From Culex pipiens pallens (taxonomy: Eukaryota; Arthropoda; Insecta; Diptera; Culicidae): DNA of 64,000 nucleotides. Below are positions 36,065-47,908 of the stretch, in pieces (position 1 is the stretch's first letter; each line of letters starts with the position of its first letter). The notes beneath the pieces are model-generated. The model ran no database searches and was not told the DNA's origin. It was given only the letters and a program-made list of their open reading frames with translations. A program made the translations under genes and the position numbers. The stretch spans positions 55,251,437-55,315,436 of the forward strand of contig NC_068938.1 of the NCBI RefSeq assembly GCF_016801865.2, read 5' to 3'.

Positions 36065-37481
36065 AATAATAAACATTATTTCAAAATTTGAGGATGGAAT
36101 GAAAATGAAAATTTTTAGAAGAATTGTAGCAAAATGTTACCAAGTTTGAAAACCAAAGTTAAAGATTAATTGTTAGTTATTATCAGCTATTTGCGCTTCT
36201 TTAATGTGGACATTTTTAAGCTTTTTTTCCATTTTTTAAATTCAACGACCTAAACTTAAAAAAAATCAAACAGCTTTTTGGGGATTTAATAAATGATTTT
36301 TTTTTATTTTGCTATGTAATATGTCTTTGGAATAATGCAATTGAATTTATGAAATTAAATGAATTATAGTGAATGAATAATTGATTGAATAGTTTTATAT
36401 ATCATGTGGCATTATTCGTAATATTTTTCAAATATGTAATATTCAAATATATAATAAAAGATGCAAAGTTTTAGCATTCACACAACATTTTTTTCTGGGC
36501 TTCCTAATGTTGTTAATCAGCTTCACTGATCAACACAATATAATAAATTGATTTTGAAATGAATGATTCGTTTATGTGGAGTACAAATACAATTAATGAT
36601 AATACCGTTCAACCTTAATTTGCGCTACAAGACGAGCATGAGTTTTAAAGCAACAATAATGCTTTCTTTTAGAATTAAAAAAAATCCAGTTTTTATGGCG
36701 TATTTTGGATGAGACTCTTTAAATAAAATTATAGCCATTTTCGAATCTTTTTGTGACAATCTTATTTAAATTAAAATCATAACTATTTATTGTAATAATA
36801 GATTATTAGCAAAATAATTAAAAGGTTCATATTTTTTTATTAAAATTTGTTTTAAAAAAGAATACAATGTTCATTAAAAAAATTGAAAAAATTTAATTAC
36901 TAAAAACAACTTTGAATAACCTATTAATTAATTTTAACCACTCCAAATTCTACTTATTACTTATTAATTAAATTATTACATAATTACCAGCTAAAATTCA
37001 ATGTAACTTTTTGCCAGTCTGAGGCCTTGCTGGAAACTCTTGTTTATTCATATGAAATTGTTGTTTAAAAAAATATATTAAGCTAGAGATTTTTGAATGT
37101 ATGAGCAAATGCTTGAAGTAAAAGTTTCAAATAATAAAAGAGAAGATTTTTTTTTTGTAGAACAAAAGTTGCTCCCGCGGTCACTTCTCAAAACCGAAAA
37201 ATCTATATTTGGGCAAGGGAAAGCTTGAGTTTACTTATTTATTCTGTTTTCTGTTAGCCGAATCTATAAACTTTGATAATAACGGTTATGTATTACATTG
37301 ATCCACGGACTAAGATGTCCAAGTCAATTTAAACTCAACCTTCGAGTCGCCAAAAATGCTAATTGACATTTCAGGTCAAGTGTGTCGTTCAAATGTTGCC
37401 CTTTTGCAATGTGGTGTTTGTTCATTTCAGCGTGGACATCGGCATACAAATTTAGTTCATTCACTATTTGCTGGCCGAACA
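36065..37481. other. AT-rich upstream region of gene A
   Basis: Very AT-rich with no exon seen until the start codon at 37482. I found no convincing TATA box; TTCATTCACT at about 37456 is a weak initiator candidate. Confidence 0.4.
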
Positions 37482-38523
37482 ATGAGCGATTCAATTCGTT
37501 CTTTGTTACATTTGTCGGTGCTTAGTTGGTGCATTTACGTTTCACTAGCGGCTGGTATTGCTGAAAAAAGTAGTTTTTTTTTTGCAGTTTGAACTATTTG
37601 AACAAAATAATTAAATTCAATAAATATTGCTTTCAGAATGCACCGAATACCGTCAGCTACGGTTAGTGGCAAAGCCTTTGGTAAGATACACCACCTGTTC
37701 GAATGGCACACCCCAGGAAGCTAGATCGGCGCAATCCGGAGAGTTTCCACACTACGCACTGCTCGGATGGTTCCGGGCGAACAGTACGGACCGATTGAAC
37801 TTCCGCTGTGGAGGAGCACTGATCAGTGAACGATTCGTGCTGACGGCAGCGCACTGTCTCAAGAGGGGACGTCCGGATGTGGTCAGACTGGGTAGTATAA
37901 GCAGTGATGCAGATTTCAACAATCAGACGGACTTTCCGGTGGAGTCAGTTCAGAGGCATGAAAAGCACAGAATGGACAAATCCTATCACGACATCGCATT
38001 GATCAAGTTGGAGAGAGATGTAGCGTTCAGCTATACGATTCGACCTGCATGTGTGTGGACGGAACTGAAATTGAATGACTCCACGGTGATTTCCTCGGGT
38101 TTTGGAACAACCGACCCGGAAGGTAATGCGAAACATTGAAGAATCTTCTCGTTATCAAATCAAGTCTCATTTTCAGCAAATGGACCTTCAAAAACAATGC
38201 AAAAAACCAGCCTCGACCTGCTGGACAAACAGTCCTGCCAGGCCCAGTTCAGCGGCGATCGAAAGCTGTTCCGAGGCATCGCGAGTGATCAGCTGTGCGT
38301 GGGAAGTGTCGCCCATCGTGGCGATGGTTGCCGAGGAGATTCCGGAGGCCCGCTGGTTGTGCGAACCGATCGCAACGGCTGTTTGGCCCACGTGGTGGCA
38401 CTTTCCTCGAGTGGAACGGCCTGCGGTGTAGGCAACTCGGCGGCGGTGAGCACACGGGTCGCGGCGTACCGCGACTGGATCGAAAAGATTGTGTGGCCGA
38501 TCACGGAAGGGGCAGAGAACTGA
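37482..38523 (+). CDS. Protease A: clip-less CLIPC-like serine protease lacking an activation site
   Basis: Predicted secreted S1 protease of 306 residues. Exons: 37482-37569, 37637-38122, 38177-38523; introns are GT-AG and phase 1. The inner ATG (MSDSIRS) is chosen because it starts a signal peptide; an in-frame ATG lies upstream at 37356. The linker KCTEY (Cys31) resembles the Cys-x-Glu-Tyr linker of CLIPC proteases, with no clip domain before it. Catalytic residues are His102 (VLTAAHC), Asp148 (SYHDIAL) and Ser247 (CRGDSGGP), with Asp at the S1 pocket, so trypsin-like if active. The IVGG activation motif is absent: C50 SNGTPQEARSAQSGEF replaces CSKTVDLIVGG. It therefore cannot form the usual Ile16-Asp194 pair and may be a non-activatable regulator. 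Signal peptide and linker start share one exon, unlike genes B and D-G. Converges with gene B. Confidence 0.85.
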
Positions 38524-39312
38524 AGGAGGATTTCAATCATACAAATTCGATCTAAACGTGGGCACTACTTGCCGCCACAATTCGCTCACCGTGGATATAA
38601 AAAAAAATCATGAGTAATTTTAATCAAAACATGGTTAAGCTCCCCTTCGGTTCCGTCAACCATGCTCATAAATCAAACTCAATTCCAGGCTTTAAGAAAC
38701 AAAGATTTTTATGGTAAATTAAATATGCTTAAATCATCAGTTGGTGATTTCTATCACTACAACATTCAACAAAATAAACAAATCCAAACAACTTACAAAA
38801 ATTAAAACCATTCTCGATGAAGAATTTTGAACTTAGAATTTAAAAATAATTTAATATAAAAAAAACAAAAAGGTGGATGGGGGGTGAATAAAAATTTGAA
38901 AAAAAAAAATGCAACAGCCTAAGCTGTCGATGTTAACATAAATGTCCCAAAGGCAAAACATCAAGCTGAGAAAAATGCAGATCAAGTTTGTCCCACATAT
39001 AAGGTTACGTTTAGAGTTTTCCCGGAAAAACTAGTTTTTTCCAGATTTCTTGAACAAAGTAATGAAAATGTTTGATTTTCCTGAAAAAGCACATGATTTT
39101 GAACCAAACAGCATCATTATCTTAAAAGTGATGGAAATGCATATCGGACATTTATGCGAATAGGAACAGTAAATTTTCATTTAAAATTTCAAAAGAAATA
39201 ACCGGAAAACGCTTCCATCAAAACATATGAGATCTAACCTGTGAAACTCTGAAGTGCTTAAACTTTTGGATATGGTTGCCAGATCTGCAATGTTTTTGAC
39301 TGAAAATGTATA
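38524..39312. other. A-B intergenic region with a diverged MITE copy
   Basis: Holds the gene A 3' flank (an AATAAA occurs near 38775) and, at about 38925-39172, a diverged copy of the ACTGCCC / TCGCATAAATGTCCC MITE, recognisable by ACATAAATGTCCC, GCTGAGAAAAATGCAGATC and GGACATTTATGCGAA. Confidence 0.5.
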
Positions 39313-39425
39313 GGGACCATCCATAAAGTTTTTTTTTGTATGGACAATTGTCCACGAAGGAGGGGGGAGGGGGGGGGGGTAAAAGATTCTCAAAAAAACT
39401 GTCCACGTGGTTTATGGATGGTCCC
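39313..39425. mobile_element. Small MITE, TIRs GGGACCATCCATAAA
   Basis: A 113-bp element starting GGGACCATCCATAAAG and ending CTTTATGG-type TTTATGGATGGTCCC, flanked by ATA on both sides. A G-rich run lies in the centre. Fragments of the same family occur at about 27980-27998 and 50491-50580. Confidence 0.8.
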
Positions 39426-39631
39426 ATAGCATGACGGGTTCCTGCCAAAAACACCCTTTCTATAATCTTCCGAATTCAAAAACGTTTTTTTATTATAACT
39501 TTTGAAGAACTTCACTAAAATTTATAATTTTTAATACGGACTTATGGGACACCAAGACGAATTTTTATGAAACCAAAACGGTTCAAATCGGTTCAACCAG
39601 TGCTGAGGCTTTGAGATACAGCGACAATGTT

Positions 39632-41153
39632 TCATGTAAATCGATCATTTGAAATTCGGATGATTATCCGAACAAATCTATCGTTTGCTTCAGCACACTG
39701 TTTGAATATTTTTATTGTCAGATAAGTCTGCTCGATCCATCTGATGTACGGTGCCACGTAGGTGTAAATCGCACTAGACATTCCAATACCACACGCCTTT
39801 CCCACCGAGGTCACGCCCAACACGTGGTAAACGCATTCCTTTTCATCCAGCAGCACCTGCACCGGACTTCCGGAATCTCCTGAGCAGGTATCTTTGCGTC
39901 CAGCCACGCTGCCAATACACAACTGCTCGTTAGCGATGTTTCGGTTGAATTTACTTCTGTCGTTGTATTGGGCACAATGAGCTTTGGTGAGGATGTCCAA
40001 CGAAACTTTTTGCAAGATTTTTGAGGGAACACCATCTAGAATCAAAATGATTAGATGCTAATTCTTAAAGGATAAATCGCCGTTTATATTACTATTTGTA
40101 GTCAGTCCGAATCCTGTAGCAATGACAGAAGACACCTTTTTCTGAGATTCAGTCCACAAACAAGCCGGTCTGATGATTTTTGAAAAAATTACCGATTTTG
40201 CCATCTTGACCAACGCAATATCATGGTAGCTTCTTTTGTAATTATGACTTGGATGTCTGATAGCTTGCTCAACATCAATTTCAACAAAATTTTCATACTC
40301 GTCGGATATATCGTTCACCCCAAGACGCACGATTTCAGGAAGTCCTCTCTTAAGACAATGTGCAGCGGTCAGCACGAACCGATCGCTAATAAGTGATCCT
40401 CCACAGGAAAAATCGTATTGCTCTTTGTCATCTCTCCGAGCCCAACCTAGAACGGCCTGATGGGGAAACTCGCCAGGTTTCGCATCCTTACCACCTACGA
40501 TCAAATCGACGGTTTTTGAGCATAATGAGCTCTCCACTTTTTCAACTTTTGGGATTGCCGAAAGAAACAAAATCGATGCTTTTTGTTTTGTCAAGTCTAG
40601 ATACTTGGAGCATTCTGTTGAAAATTGAACAATTAAAATTCTGCATAGTTCAGTGCCGAAAATACATACTTTCCTTTGCGATGTTTTGCCCTAATAAAAG
40701 AAGAATGTTTAAAGCTTTTTAACGCTGGAACGCCCAACGCACGTTGGAAGTTGGAACGCTAACATCAACTCGCTGGCTCTCGGGTAAAAATCAATCAATC
40801 GGGATGATTCTTGATTCCAGTGATTAGAAAGAATGTCTATATGATCCTTAAATTTTGCAGAACTCGGTTTGATCATATCTTTAATTTTAGCGATCAAAAT
40901 CATTTTTCCATTTTTTTAACGCGCTTCCTCCGCGGAATTTTGGGGGATTTTTTTACACGCGCGAAAAAGGTGGTACGATGTTTTAGGACCATCAAGACAC
41001 CCTTACAACGCACTGGAAAAAAGAATCGTTCCGATTGGTTAAGTCATGCCCGAGAACTAGCCAGTTGAAGTTACCGTTCCAACTTTTTTTTGAAAATCTA
41101 CCTTGGACAAACAAAATACACAACGCTAGCACTATGCCGCTAGAAAATTGCAT
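39632..41153 (-). CDS. Protease B: clip-less CLIPC-like serine protease with C-terminal extension
   Basis: Predicted secreted trypsin-like zymogen of 332 residues. Minus-strand exons: 41153-41102 (signal peptide MQFSSGIVLALCILFVQ), microexon 40690-40670 (21 nt, GQNIAKE), 40614-40093 and 40035-39632. All junctions are GT-AG and phase 1. The linker motif is KCSKY (Cys26). Activation site TVDL/IVGG after Leu62, with Cys56 placed to pair with the Cys of RPACLW. Triad His110, Asp156, Ser253; S1 Asp247. The catalytic motif is GDSGSP rather than GDSGGP. The protein runs about 30 residues past the usual WIE.. end into a basic, Ile-rich tail with an extra Cys; an AATAAA lies within the tail codons, so it may follow loss of an ancestral stop. 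TATAAC at about 41243-41248 (minus) is a promoter candidate. Confidence 0.87.
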
Positions 41154-41322
41154 TCTCTGAATGCTAATGTTTTTGCCAGTGAGAAAGACTGTGCCAAGTT
41201 GACAGTCGCAACTAAACTGTCGTACTAACGTCGACGGTTCAAGTTATATCACAGCTAGCCTGAGTGGAGAAAATACTTAAACCGGATTGGCAAGCAGGAA
41301 GAGGTAGACATTAATAGCAAAT

Positions 41323-41761
41323 CGACTTCGTCGTGCTATTTTGTCGCACCCGCCATTTCGACGCTCCAAGAAAAACGCGTTGATCTTGAATTAACAAAAA
41401 CGAAAGCACGCAATGTAAACAATAACAAACACATTAGGTGCATTGTCCCGTAGTTTGGTTGAAATTGGTTGCTGAAGTCCCAAGTTATAATTACAAATAT
41501 TTACGTGCGTCAAAAGCGTTCTGACCTGAAATCCCTTTGGCCAGTTGTCGCACTTACATCAATTTTCAGGGAGTGACAATTGAAACTACTTTTATATGTA
41601 ATGTGACAAAAATGCACGCAGTTTTTTCGGATTTCGTTGAATATCTCAGGATTGAAATCGAATTTTGGTCAAAAGGCGAGGCATTGTGGGCTGCACAAAA
41701 TGGCGTACTTAACTCAATTTGGCCCAAAATGCACGTACGACAAGTTAGCACGACGGCAACG
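41323..41761. mobile_element. MITE, CGTCGTGCTA-TTGTCG family, copy 1
   Basis: Ends are CGTCGTGCTATTTTGTCGC and the inverse CGACAAGTTAGCACGACG. It is about 439 bp and non-coding. Copies occur at 45190-45708 (inverse orientation) and about 52610-52966. It lies about 170 bp upstream of the gene B start codon, so it may touch the gene B promoter region. Confidence 0.75.
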
Positions 41762-42863
41762 ATTCTATTCTATTGAACTACACATCAGTCTGAGGGTTAA
41801 GATACAGGCTAAGTTGAACCCAAAATGGGTACTATTATGATACTCACTTCAACTCGGGTTACCTCCAATTGTGCTGTTGACTTTTTGTGCCCTTTTCTGT
41901 TACGTATGTTAAATTTAGGGAAATCTAAAGAAAATGGGATTTCACACTATTTAATTTGGGTCTCCTGGTGTTTGGAACTGAAATTTTGTAGTGTAATTCT
42001 GGTAAAGTACGTTGGAGCTTTAAAGCCAAAAAACACTGCTGACCAATTCTCTCATGAGCAATTCTCTACGAAATCAGTATTTTTTCTTAAATTTTAATTT
42101 TTGTATTTTTTAATCCGACTGAAATTTTTGTGGGGCCTTCGGTATGCCCAAAGAAGCCATTTTGCATCATTAGCTTGTCCATATAATTTTCCATACAAAT
42201 TTGGCAGCTGGCCATACAAAAATGATGCATGAAAATTCAAAAATCTGTATCTTTTGAAGGAATTTTTTGATCGATTTGGTGTCTTCGGCAAAATTGTAGG
42301 TATGGATATGGACTACACAGGAAAAAAATGATACACGGTAAAACAATTTTTGGTGATTTTTTATTTAACTTTTTGTCACTAAAACTTGATTTGCAAAAAA
42401 ACACTATTTTTAATTTTTTTTATTTTTTGACATGTTTTAGAGGACATCAATTGCCATTTTTTCAGAAATTTTCAGGTTGTGCAAAAAATCTTTGAGCGAG
42501 TTATGCATCGCAAACATTTTTCAACTTCATTTTTCGATGTAAAATCAAATTTGCATCAAAAAGTACTTTATTTAAATTTTGATAAAGTGCATAGTTTTCA
42601 AGTTAAATCTATTTTTAGGTGACTTTTTTGAAAATAGTCGCAATTTTTCATTTTTTTAAATTAGTGCGCATGTTTGCCCACCATTGAAAAAAATATTTTT
42701 GAAAAGCTGAGGAAATTTTCTATATTTTGCATTTTTGAACTTTGTTGATACGACCCTTAGTTGCTGAGATATTGCCATGCAAAGGTTTAAAAACAGGAAA
42801 ATTGATGTTTTCTAAGTCTCACCCAAACAACACACCATTTTCTAATGTCGATATCTCAGTAAC

Positions 42864-44985
42864 CAGGGCTGTGGAGTCGGAGTCGGAGTCGGAGCCGGAG
42901 TCGGTGGAGTCGGGTCTTTTTGGGGACCTGGAGTCGGAGTCGGAGTCGGAGTCGTCAAAACTCGAATAGCTGGAGTCGGAGTCGGAGTCGGAGTCGGCTA
43001 AATTTTATGAGCTGGAGTCGGAGTCGGAGCCGGAGTCGTAGATTTCTGATTGACCCGGAGTCGGAGCTGGAGTCGGAGTTATCAAAATATTTTATATAAT
43101 TTATGAACTTATTTACTGTTCAATATTTGTTATAATTCAGGTTAATTCCCATTTTTTTTAAATTTATTTATTGAATCGCGTGCACTGCGTTGACATTTTT
43201 ATAGTCAATTTATTTTTTAGATCAAGATATTTATCAAATGTCATGATGTTTTCGAAGCATAATTCATAAAATAGTAAATAATTGTGGCTGTGTAGTCAAA
43301 AAATTAAAACATATTAAAATGGTTCTTTACTGTCTCTTTTTGCTTGTATTTACAGTATGTAAAAAAGCCCTATGCACATTTTGTGATGAAACATGTAAAC
43401 AATTTAAAGTTTGACAGAAACCTAGGACTACGTTTTGTACAGAAACTCATGACGAACATTTTGCTACATGCTACAAGTTCTATAACAAATACTATTACAA
43501 AAATCAAAAAAAGGTACAAAAAAGTGTGTTTCGAAAAATTATCATAAATAAAGTTATTTGTTGAAAAATCATCATAAATCCAGCCTCCCAACTCCAAATA
43601 GGCATGAAAAAAACGAAACTATTGGCACTACGCCCCCCGGGGCATGGCCTTCCTCTAACGTGGGATTTCTGCTCCAGCGCCTCTGACGAGACAGGAGAAA
43701 CCGGGACCGACGTTATACTTCACCATCCGATAGAAGCTCAGTGGATAAGGCGGGAATCGAACCCGCGTCTCATAGCATCATCGGGATCGGCAGCCGAAGC
43801 CGCTACCCCTGCGCCACGAGACCCACCCAAATAGGCATCTTTGACCGATTAAAAAAAATATTTGGATTAAGTATAAAGTTTACTAACTTCTTAGTATAAA
43901 AGTTTATATTACTCTGGAAATTCTATATAAAACTTATCTAAACTTAATTTTGCAAACTTTTAATTCAACTAAATGTCAATATATTACCATAGAATTGCTA
44001 AGGTTTTAAGTAGATCCTTTTTGTTAATAGGAAAATAAAGGTTTTTAAAATACCTTAAATCGGGATGATATGATTGATATAATTTTTTTTTCAAATTTTA
44101 GAATTTTCTCATGATTTATATGTTTAAAGTATGTACTGGGCACAATTATGGCCCATATACGTCCTATACGTCCACACATTTTCCATATACGTCCTCTGAA
44201 ATAAATTCAAAAGAGCTTTAAAAAATAGTGACTTTAAAAATTGTCTATTTCAAAACCAGCGTATCTTTGATAGTTACTGTGTTTCTTTAAAATTTCAGCC
44301 TAAAATTATCCAAATGGATTTTATATGTCAATTCGATCATGAAGGTTAACTTTCTTGTAATATTAAATTTAAAAAAGTACAGTTGAAAATTAGTGAAGCA
44401 AGCATATACACTTAAAAAAATGAATGTAAATTTAAAGTAGTTAAATAAAAAGTTCCAACTTTTCAAACAAGAAAATTAAAATTTATTTAGAAAATTGTTG
44501 TGCAGAAAATGCGTTTAAATCTGAAGATATTTATGGTTTTTGTTTCATTAACGCTGAAAACATGTAACATAGAACAACGAACACTAATCTACCAAGCTTA
44601 GTATGGTTCCATATCATTCTGTATAAATAATTCGTATGTATAATTTTGTTAAACACCCCGAACATAAATTTCATCCGGTATTATTCGCGCAAGTGTGAAC
44701 TGAAATGTGAGTGATGTGATTAATTGAAATTTTTAAAATATTTTAAATACAGATTAGGTGTCGGAGTCGGAGTCGGAGCCGGAGTCAACAATTTGTGGAA
44801 AGCTGGAGTCGGAGTCGGAGTCGGAGTCGGCTAGAGTTGGAAGGCCGGAGTCGGAGTCGGAGCCGGAGTCATTAATTTGTGGAAAGCCGGAGTCGGAGTC
44901 GGAGTCGGAGTCGGCTTAACTCAGAAAGCCGGAGTCGGAGTCGGAGTCGGAGTCGCTTGAAATATGACCCGACTCCGCAGCCCTG
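42864..44985. mobile_element. Non-autonomous hAT element with GGAGTC hexamer blocks
   Basis: TIRs are CAGGGCTGTGGAGTCGG and CCGACTCCGCAGCCCTG. The perfect 8-bp target duplication is TCAGTAAC (42856-42863 and 44986-44993). Both subterminal regions (42873-43075 and 44759-44960) consist of GGAGTC/GGAGCC hexamers in the same strand sense. The AT-rich interior encodes no transposase. A SINE with its own 12-bp duplication lies inside. Confidence 0.9.
43606..43826 (-). mobile_element. tRNA-derived SINE, copy 2
   Basis: Nearly identical to 8138-8348: same box A, box B GGGTTCGATTCCC and body. Flanked by a perfect 12-bp target duplication CCAAATAGGCAT (43594-43605 and 43827-43838). Its 3' end keeps an extra CGTTTTTTTC tail missing from copy 1. 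It is inside the GGAGTC hAT element. Confidence 0.9.
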
Positions 44986-45189
44986 TCAGTAACGAATTGT
45001 TCGATTTTCAATGTTAAGATATGAAACATTCGTGAAATTTTCCGCTCTTTTCGAAAAAAATATTTTTAAAATTTTTAAAACCAAGACTAACATTTTAAAA
45101 GGGCGTAATATTGAATGTTTGCACGAATGTTTCATATTTTAACATTGAAAATTGGACCATTAGTTGCTGAGATATCGACATTAGAAAAT

Positions 45190-45708
45190 CGTCGCCATCG
45201 TGCTAACTTGTCGTACGTGCATTTTGGGCCAAATTGAGTTAAGAACGCCATTTTGTGCAGCTCACAATGCCTCACCTTTTGACCTTCACAGATCCCCAAA
45301 ATTCGATTTCTATCCTGAGATATTCAACAAAAACCGAAAAAACTCCGTGCATTTTTGTCACTTTACTTATGAAAGTAGTTTCAATCTTGTCGTGCTATCT
45401 TGTCACTCCATGAAAATTGATGTAAGTGCGACAAAAGGCCAAAGGGATTTCAGGCCAGGAAAGTCAGGATGCGTTTGTCGCACGTACAAGCTAGACTACC
45501 GTTAACATTTGTAATTATAACTTGGGACTCCAGCAACCAACTTCAACCAAACTTTGGGACAATGCACAGAATGGTGAGCCAAACAAAACGTGTTTGTTAT
45601 TGTTTACATTGCGTGCTCTTGTTTTTGAATATTCAAGGTCAAACATTAAAACGCGTTTTTCTCGGAACGTCAAAATGGCGGGTGCGACAAGATAGCACGA
45701 CGACGTCG
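45190..45708. mobile_element. MITE, CGTCGTGCTA-TTGTCG family, copy 2
   Basis: Starts CGTCGCCATCGTGCTAAC and ends ATAGCACGACGACGTCG, with AAAT on both flanks (45186-45189 and 45709-45712) as a likely 4-bp target duplication. Its interior matches 41323-41761 in inverse orientation. It interrupts the right arm of the nested palindrome. Confidence 0.8.
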
Positions 45709-46529
45709 AAATGGTGTGTTGTTTGGGTGAGACTTAGAAAACATCAATTTTCCTGTTTTTAAACCTTTGCATAGCAATATCACAGCAACTAAGGGTCGTA
45801 CCAACAAAGTTCAAAATTGCAAAATATAGAGAATTTTCTCAGCTTTTCACAAATATTTTTTTCAAAGGTGGGAAAACATGTGCACTTATTTAAAAAAATG
45901 AAAAACTTCGACTTTTTTCAAAAATGTCACCTAAAATTGATTTAACTAGCAAACGGTGCACTTTATCAAAATTTTCCTAAGTTTTTTTTTTGATTGCAAA
46001 TTTGAATTAATATCAAAAAATGAAGTTGAAAAATTTTTGCCACCAATTTTTCGATTTTTTTGAAAAAATAGTATTGATTCAAAAATTCATAACTCGCTCA
46101 AAGATTTTTTGCACAACCTGGAAATTTCTGAAAAGTTGGTATATGATGTGAACATATCGAAAAAAAAAATAAAAAATTAAGATAGTGTTTTTTTGCAAAT
46201 CAAGTTTTAGTGACAAAAAGTTAAATATAAAATCACCAAAAAAATTTTACCGTGTATCATTTTTTTCCTGTGTAGTCCTTATCCATACCTACAACTTTGC
46301 CCAAGACACCAAATCGATCAAAAAAATCCTTCAAAAGATACAGATTTTTGAATTTTCATGCATCATTTTTGTATGGCCAGCTGCCAAATTTGTATGAAAA
46401 ATTATATGGAAAAACTAATGATGCAAAATGGCTTCTTTGGGCATACCGAAGGCACCAAAAAAGTTTCAGTCGGATCAAAAAAAATACAAAAAAATCTAAT
46501 GACCGAAATCTGAGAGAACTGCCCTCATG

Positions 46530-47049
46530 CATGATAAGAATTATTTAGAATATTTCTCTTGTTTCGTATTTTATTTAAATGAAAATTAGTTTGTACTTTT
46601 TTAAAATTCTTTTAAAAATCTATTGATTGATGAGACCTGACCAATTGGGATGCTTTGGCTCGCATTTTGTTGCATTTTTCAAGCCCTTTCAGATGCATTT
46701 TGAATTTTTAAATTAAATTAAATTTTGCCTAAATTAAAGCAATTTTAAAATTTTTGATGTTTTTTAACCGTAAAACTTTGTGTCTCGATTTACCCCACTT
46801 CCCGTTGACCTAGAGTACTCGTATTTTGGCCAGATGCTAGTTGTATATGCACAAACAACCCTTCCATATTTCAGGCAGATTGATGAGGTCGATGTGAGAT
46901 GGGTATGCTTTGCTCGTGGACTTGCTCCTAAGATTTGGGTGATGAAATATTGAAAAAAAGCATTTTTTTATTTGGTAGGCAATCAACCAGTCGAATGGGG
47001 TCGGAGAACAATAAATTGATGCTGAAGGTAAGAAAATAACATAAATATG
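46530..47049. other. Non-coding stretch
   Basis: No gene or bounded repeat recognised. Confidence 0.35.
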
Positions 47050-47703
47050 AGCACTTCTCTACAAAATCGATTTTTTTTTTGAATTTTATTTTTTGTTTTT
47101 TTTTTTTTAATCCGACTGAAACTTTTTTGGTGCCTTCGGTATGCCCAATGAAGCCATTTTGCATCATTAGTTTGTCAGCTTCCATTAGTTTGTACAGCTT
47201 CCAAATTTACATTATTTTTTTCTGTGTGGCCATGCAAAAATGATGCATGAAAATTCAAAAATCTGTATCTTTTGAAGGAATTCTTTGATCGATTTGGTGT
47301 CTTCGGCAAAATTGTAGGTATGGATAAGGACTACACTGAAAAAAATACACGGTAAAAAAAAATTGGTGATTTTAAATTTAACTTATTGTCACTAAAACTT
47401 CATATGCAAAAATACACTATTTTTATTTTTTTTTGTTTTTTGATATGTTTTAGGGGACATGAAATGCCAACTTTTCAGAAATTTCCAGATTGTGCAAAAA
47501 ATCTTTGTCCGAGTTATGAATTTTTGCATCAACACTATTTTTTTTTCAAAAAATCGAAATACTGGTCGCAAAAATTTTTCAACTTCATTTTTCGATGTAA
47601 AATCAAATTTGCAATCAAAAAGTACTCCAGTGACATTTTCATAAAGTGCACCGTTTTCAAGTTATAGCCATTTTTAGGTAACTTTTTTGAAAATAGTCGC
47701 AGT
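47050..47703 (+). repeat. Single left arm of the CTGAGCAATTCTC palindrome family
   Basis: Begins GAGCACTTCTCTACAAAATC and carries TTCGGTATGCCCAATGAAGC, GATGCATGAAAATTC and AAAGTGCACCGTTTTCAAG, as in the palindrome arms. It stops at about 47703 with no inverted partner. Confidence 0.75.
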
Positions 47704-47908
47704 TAAACTTACGAACCCAATCCTAAAATCGAAAGTATTATTACTTATAAATATTAAATAGAAGGCAAGAGTATTTTCTTCTTTATGCTTTTCAAAATGT
47801 GTGGAATTCTTTAAAAACATGAATTGAAAGTGATTTTTGCAATATTAATTGAGTTTAATTTGATTAAACAAAAAATATGAAGTTATTTGGTATAAATATA
47901 CGGGTTTT

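Larger units (their letters stand above)
42053..46529. mobile_element. Nested CTGAGCAATTCTC-family palindrome
   Basis: Left end CATGAGCAATTCTCTACG at 42053 and right inverse GAGAGAACTGCCCTCATG ending at 46529. The arms match the 33642-35583 palindrome but at lower identity. The unit is interrupted by a hAT element (42864-44985, itself hit by a SINE) and by a CGTCGTGC MITE (45190-45708). Joining the flanks of both insertions restores a continuous palindrome, which gives the order of events. Confidence 0.75.
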
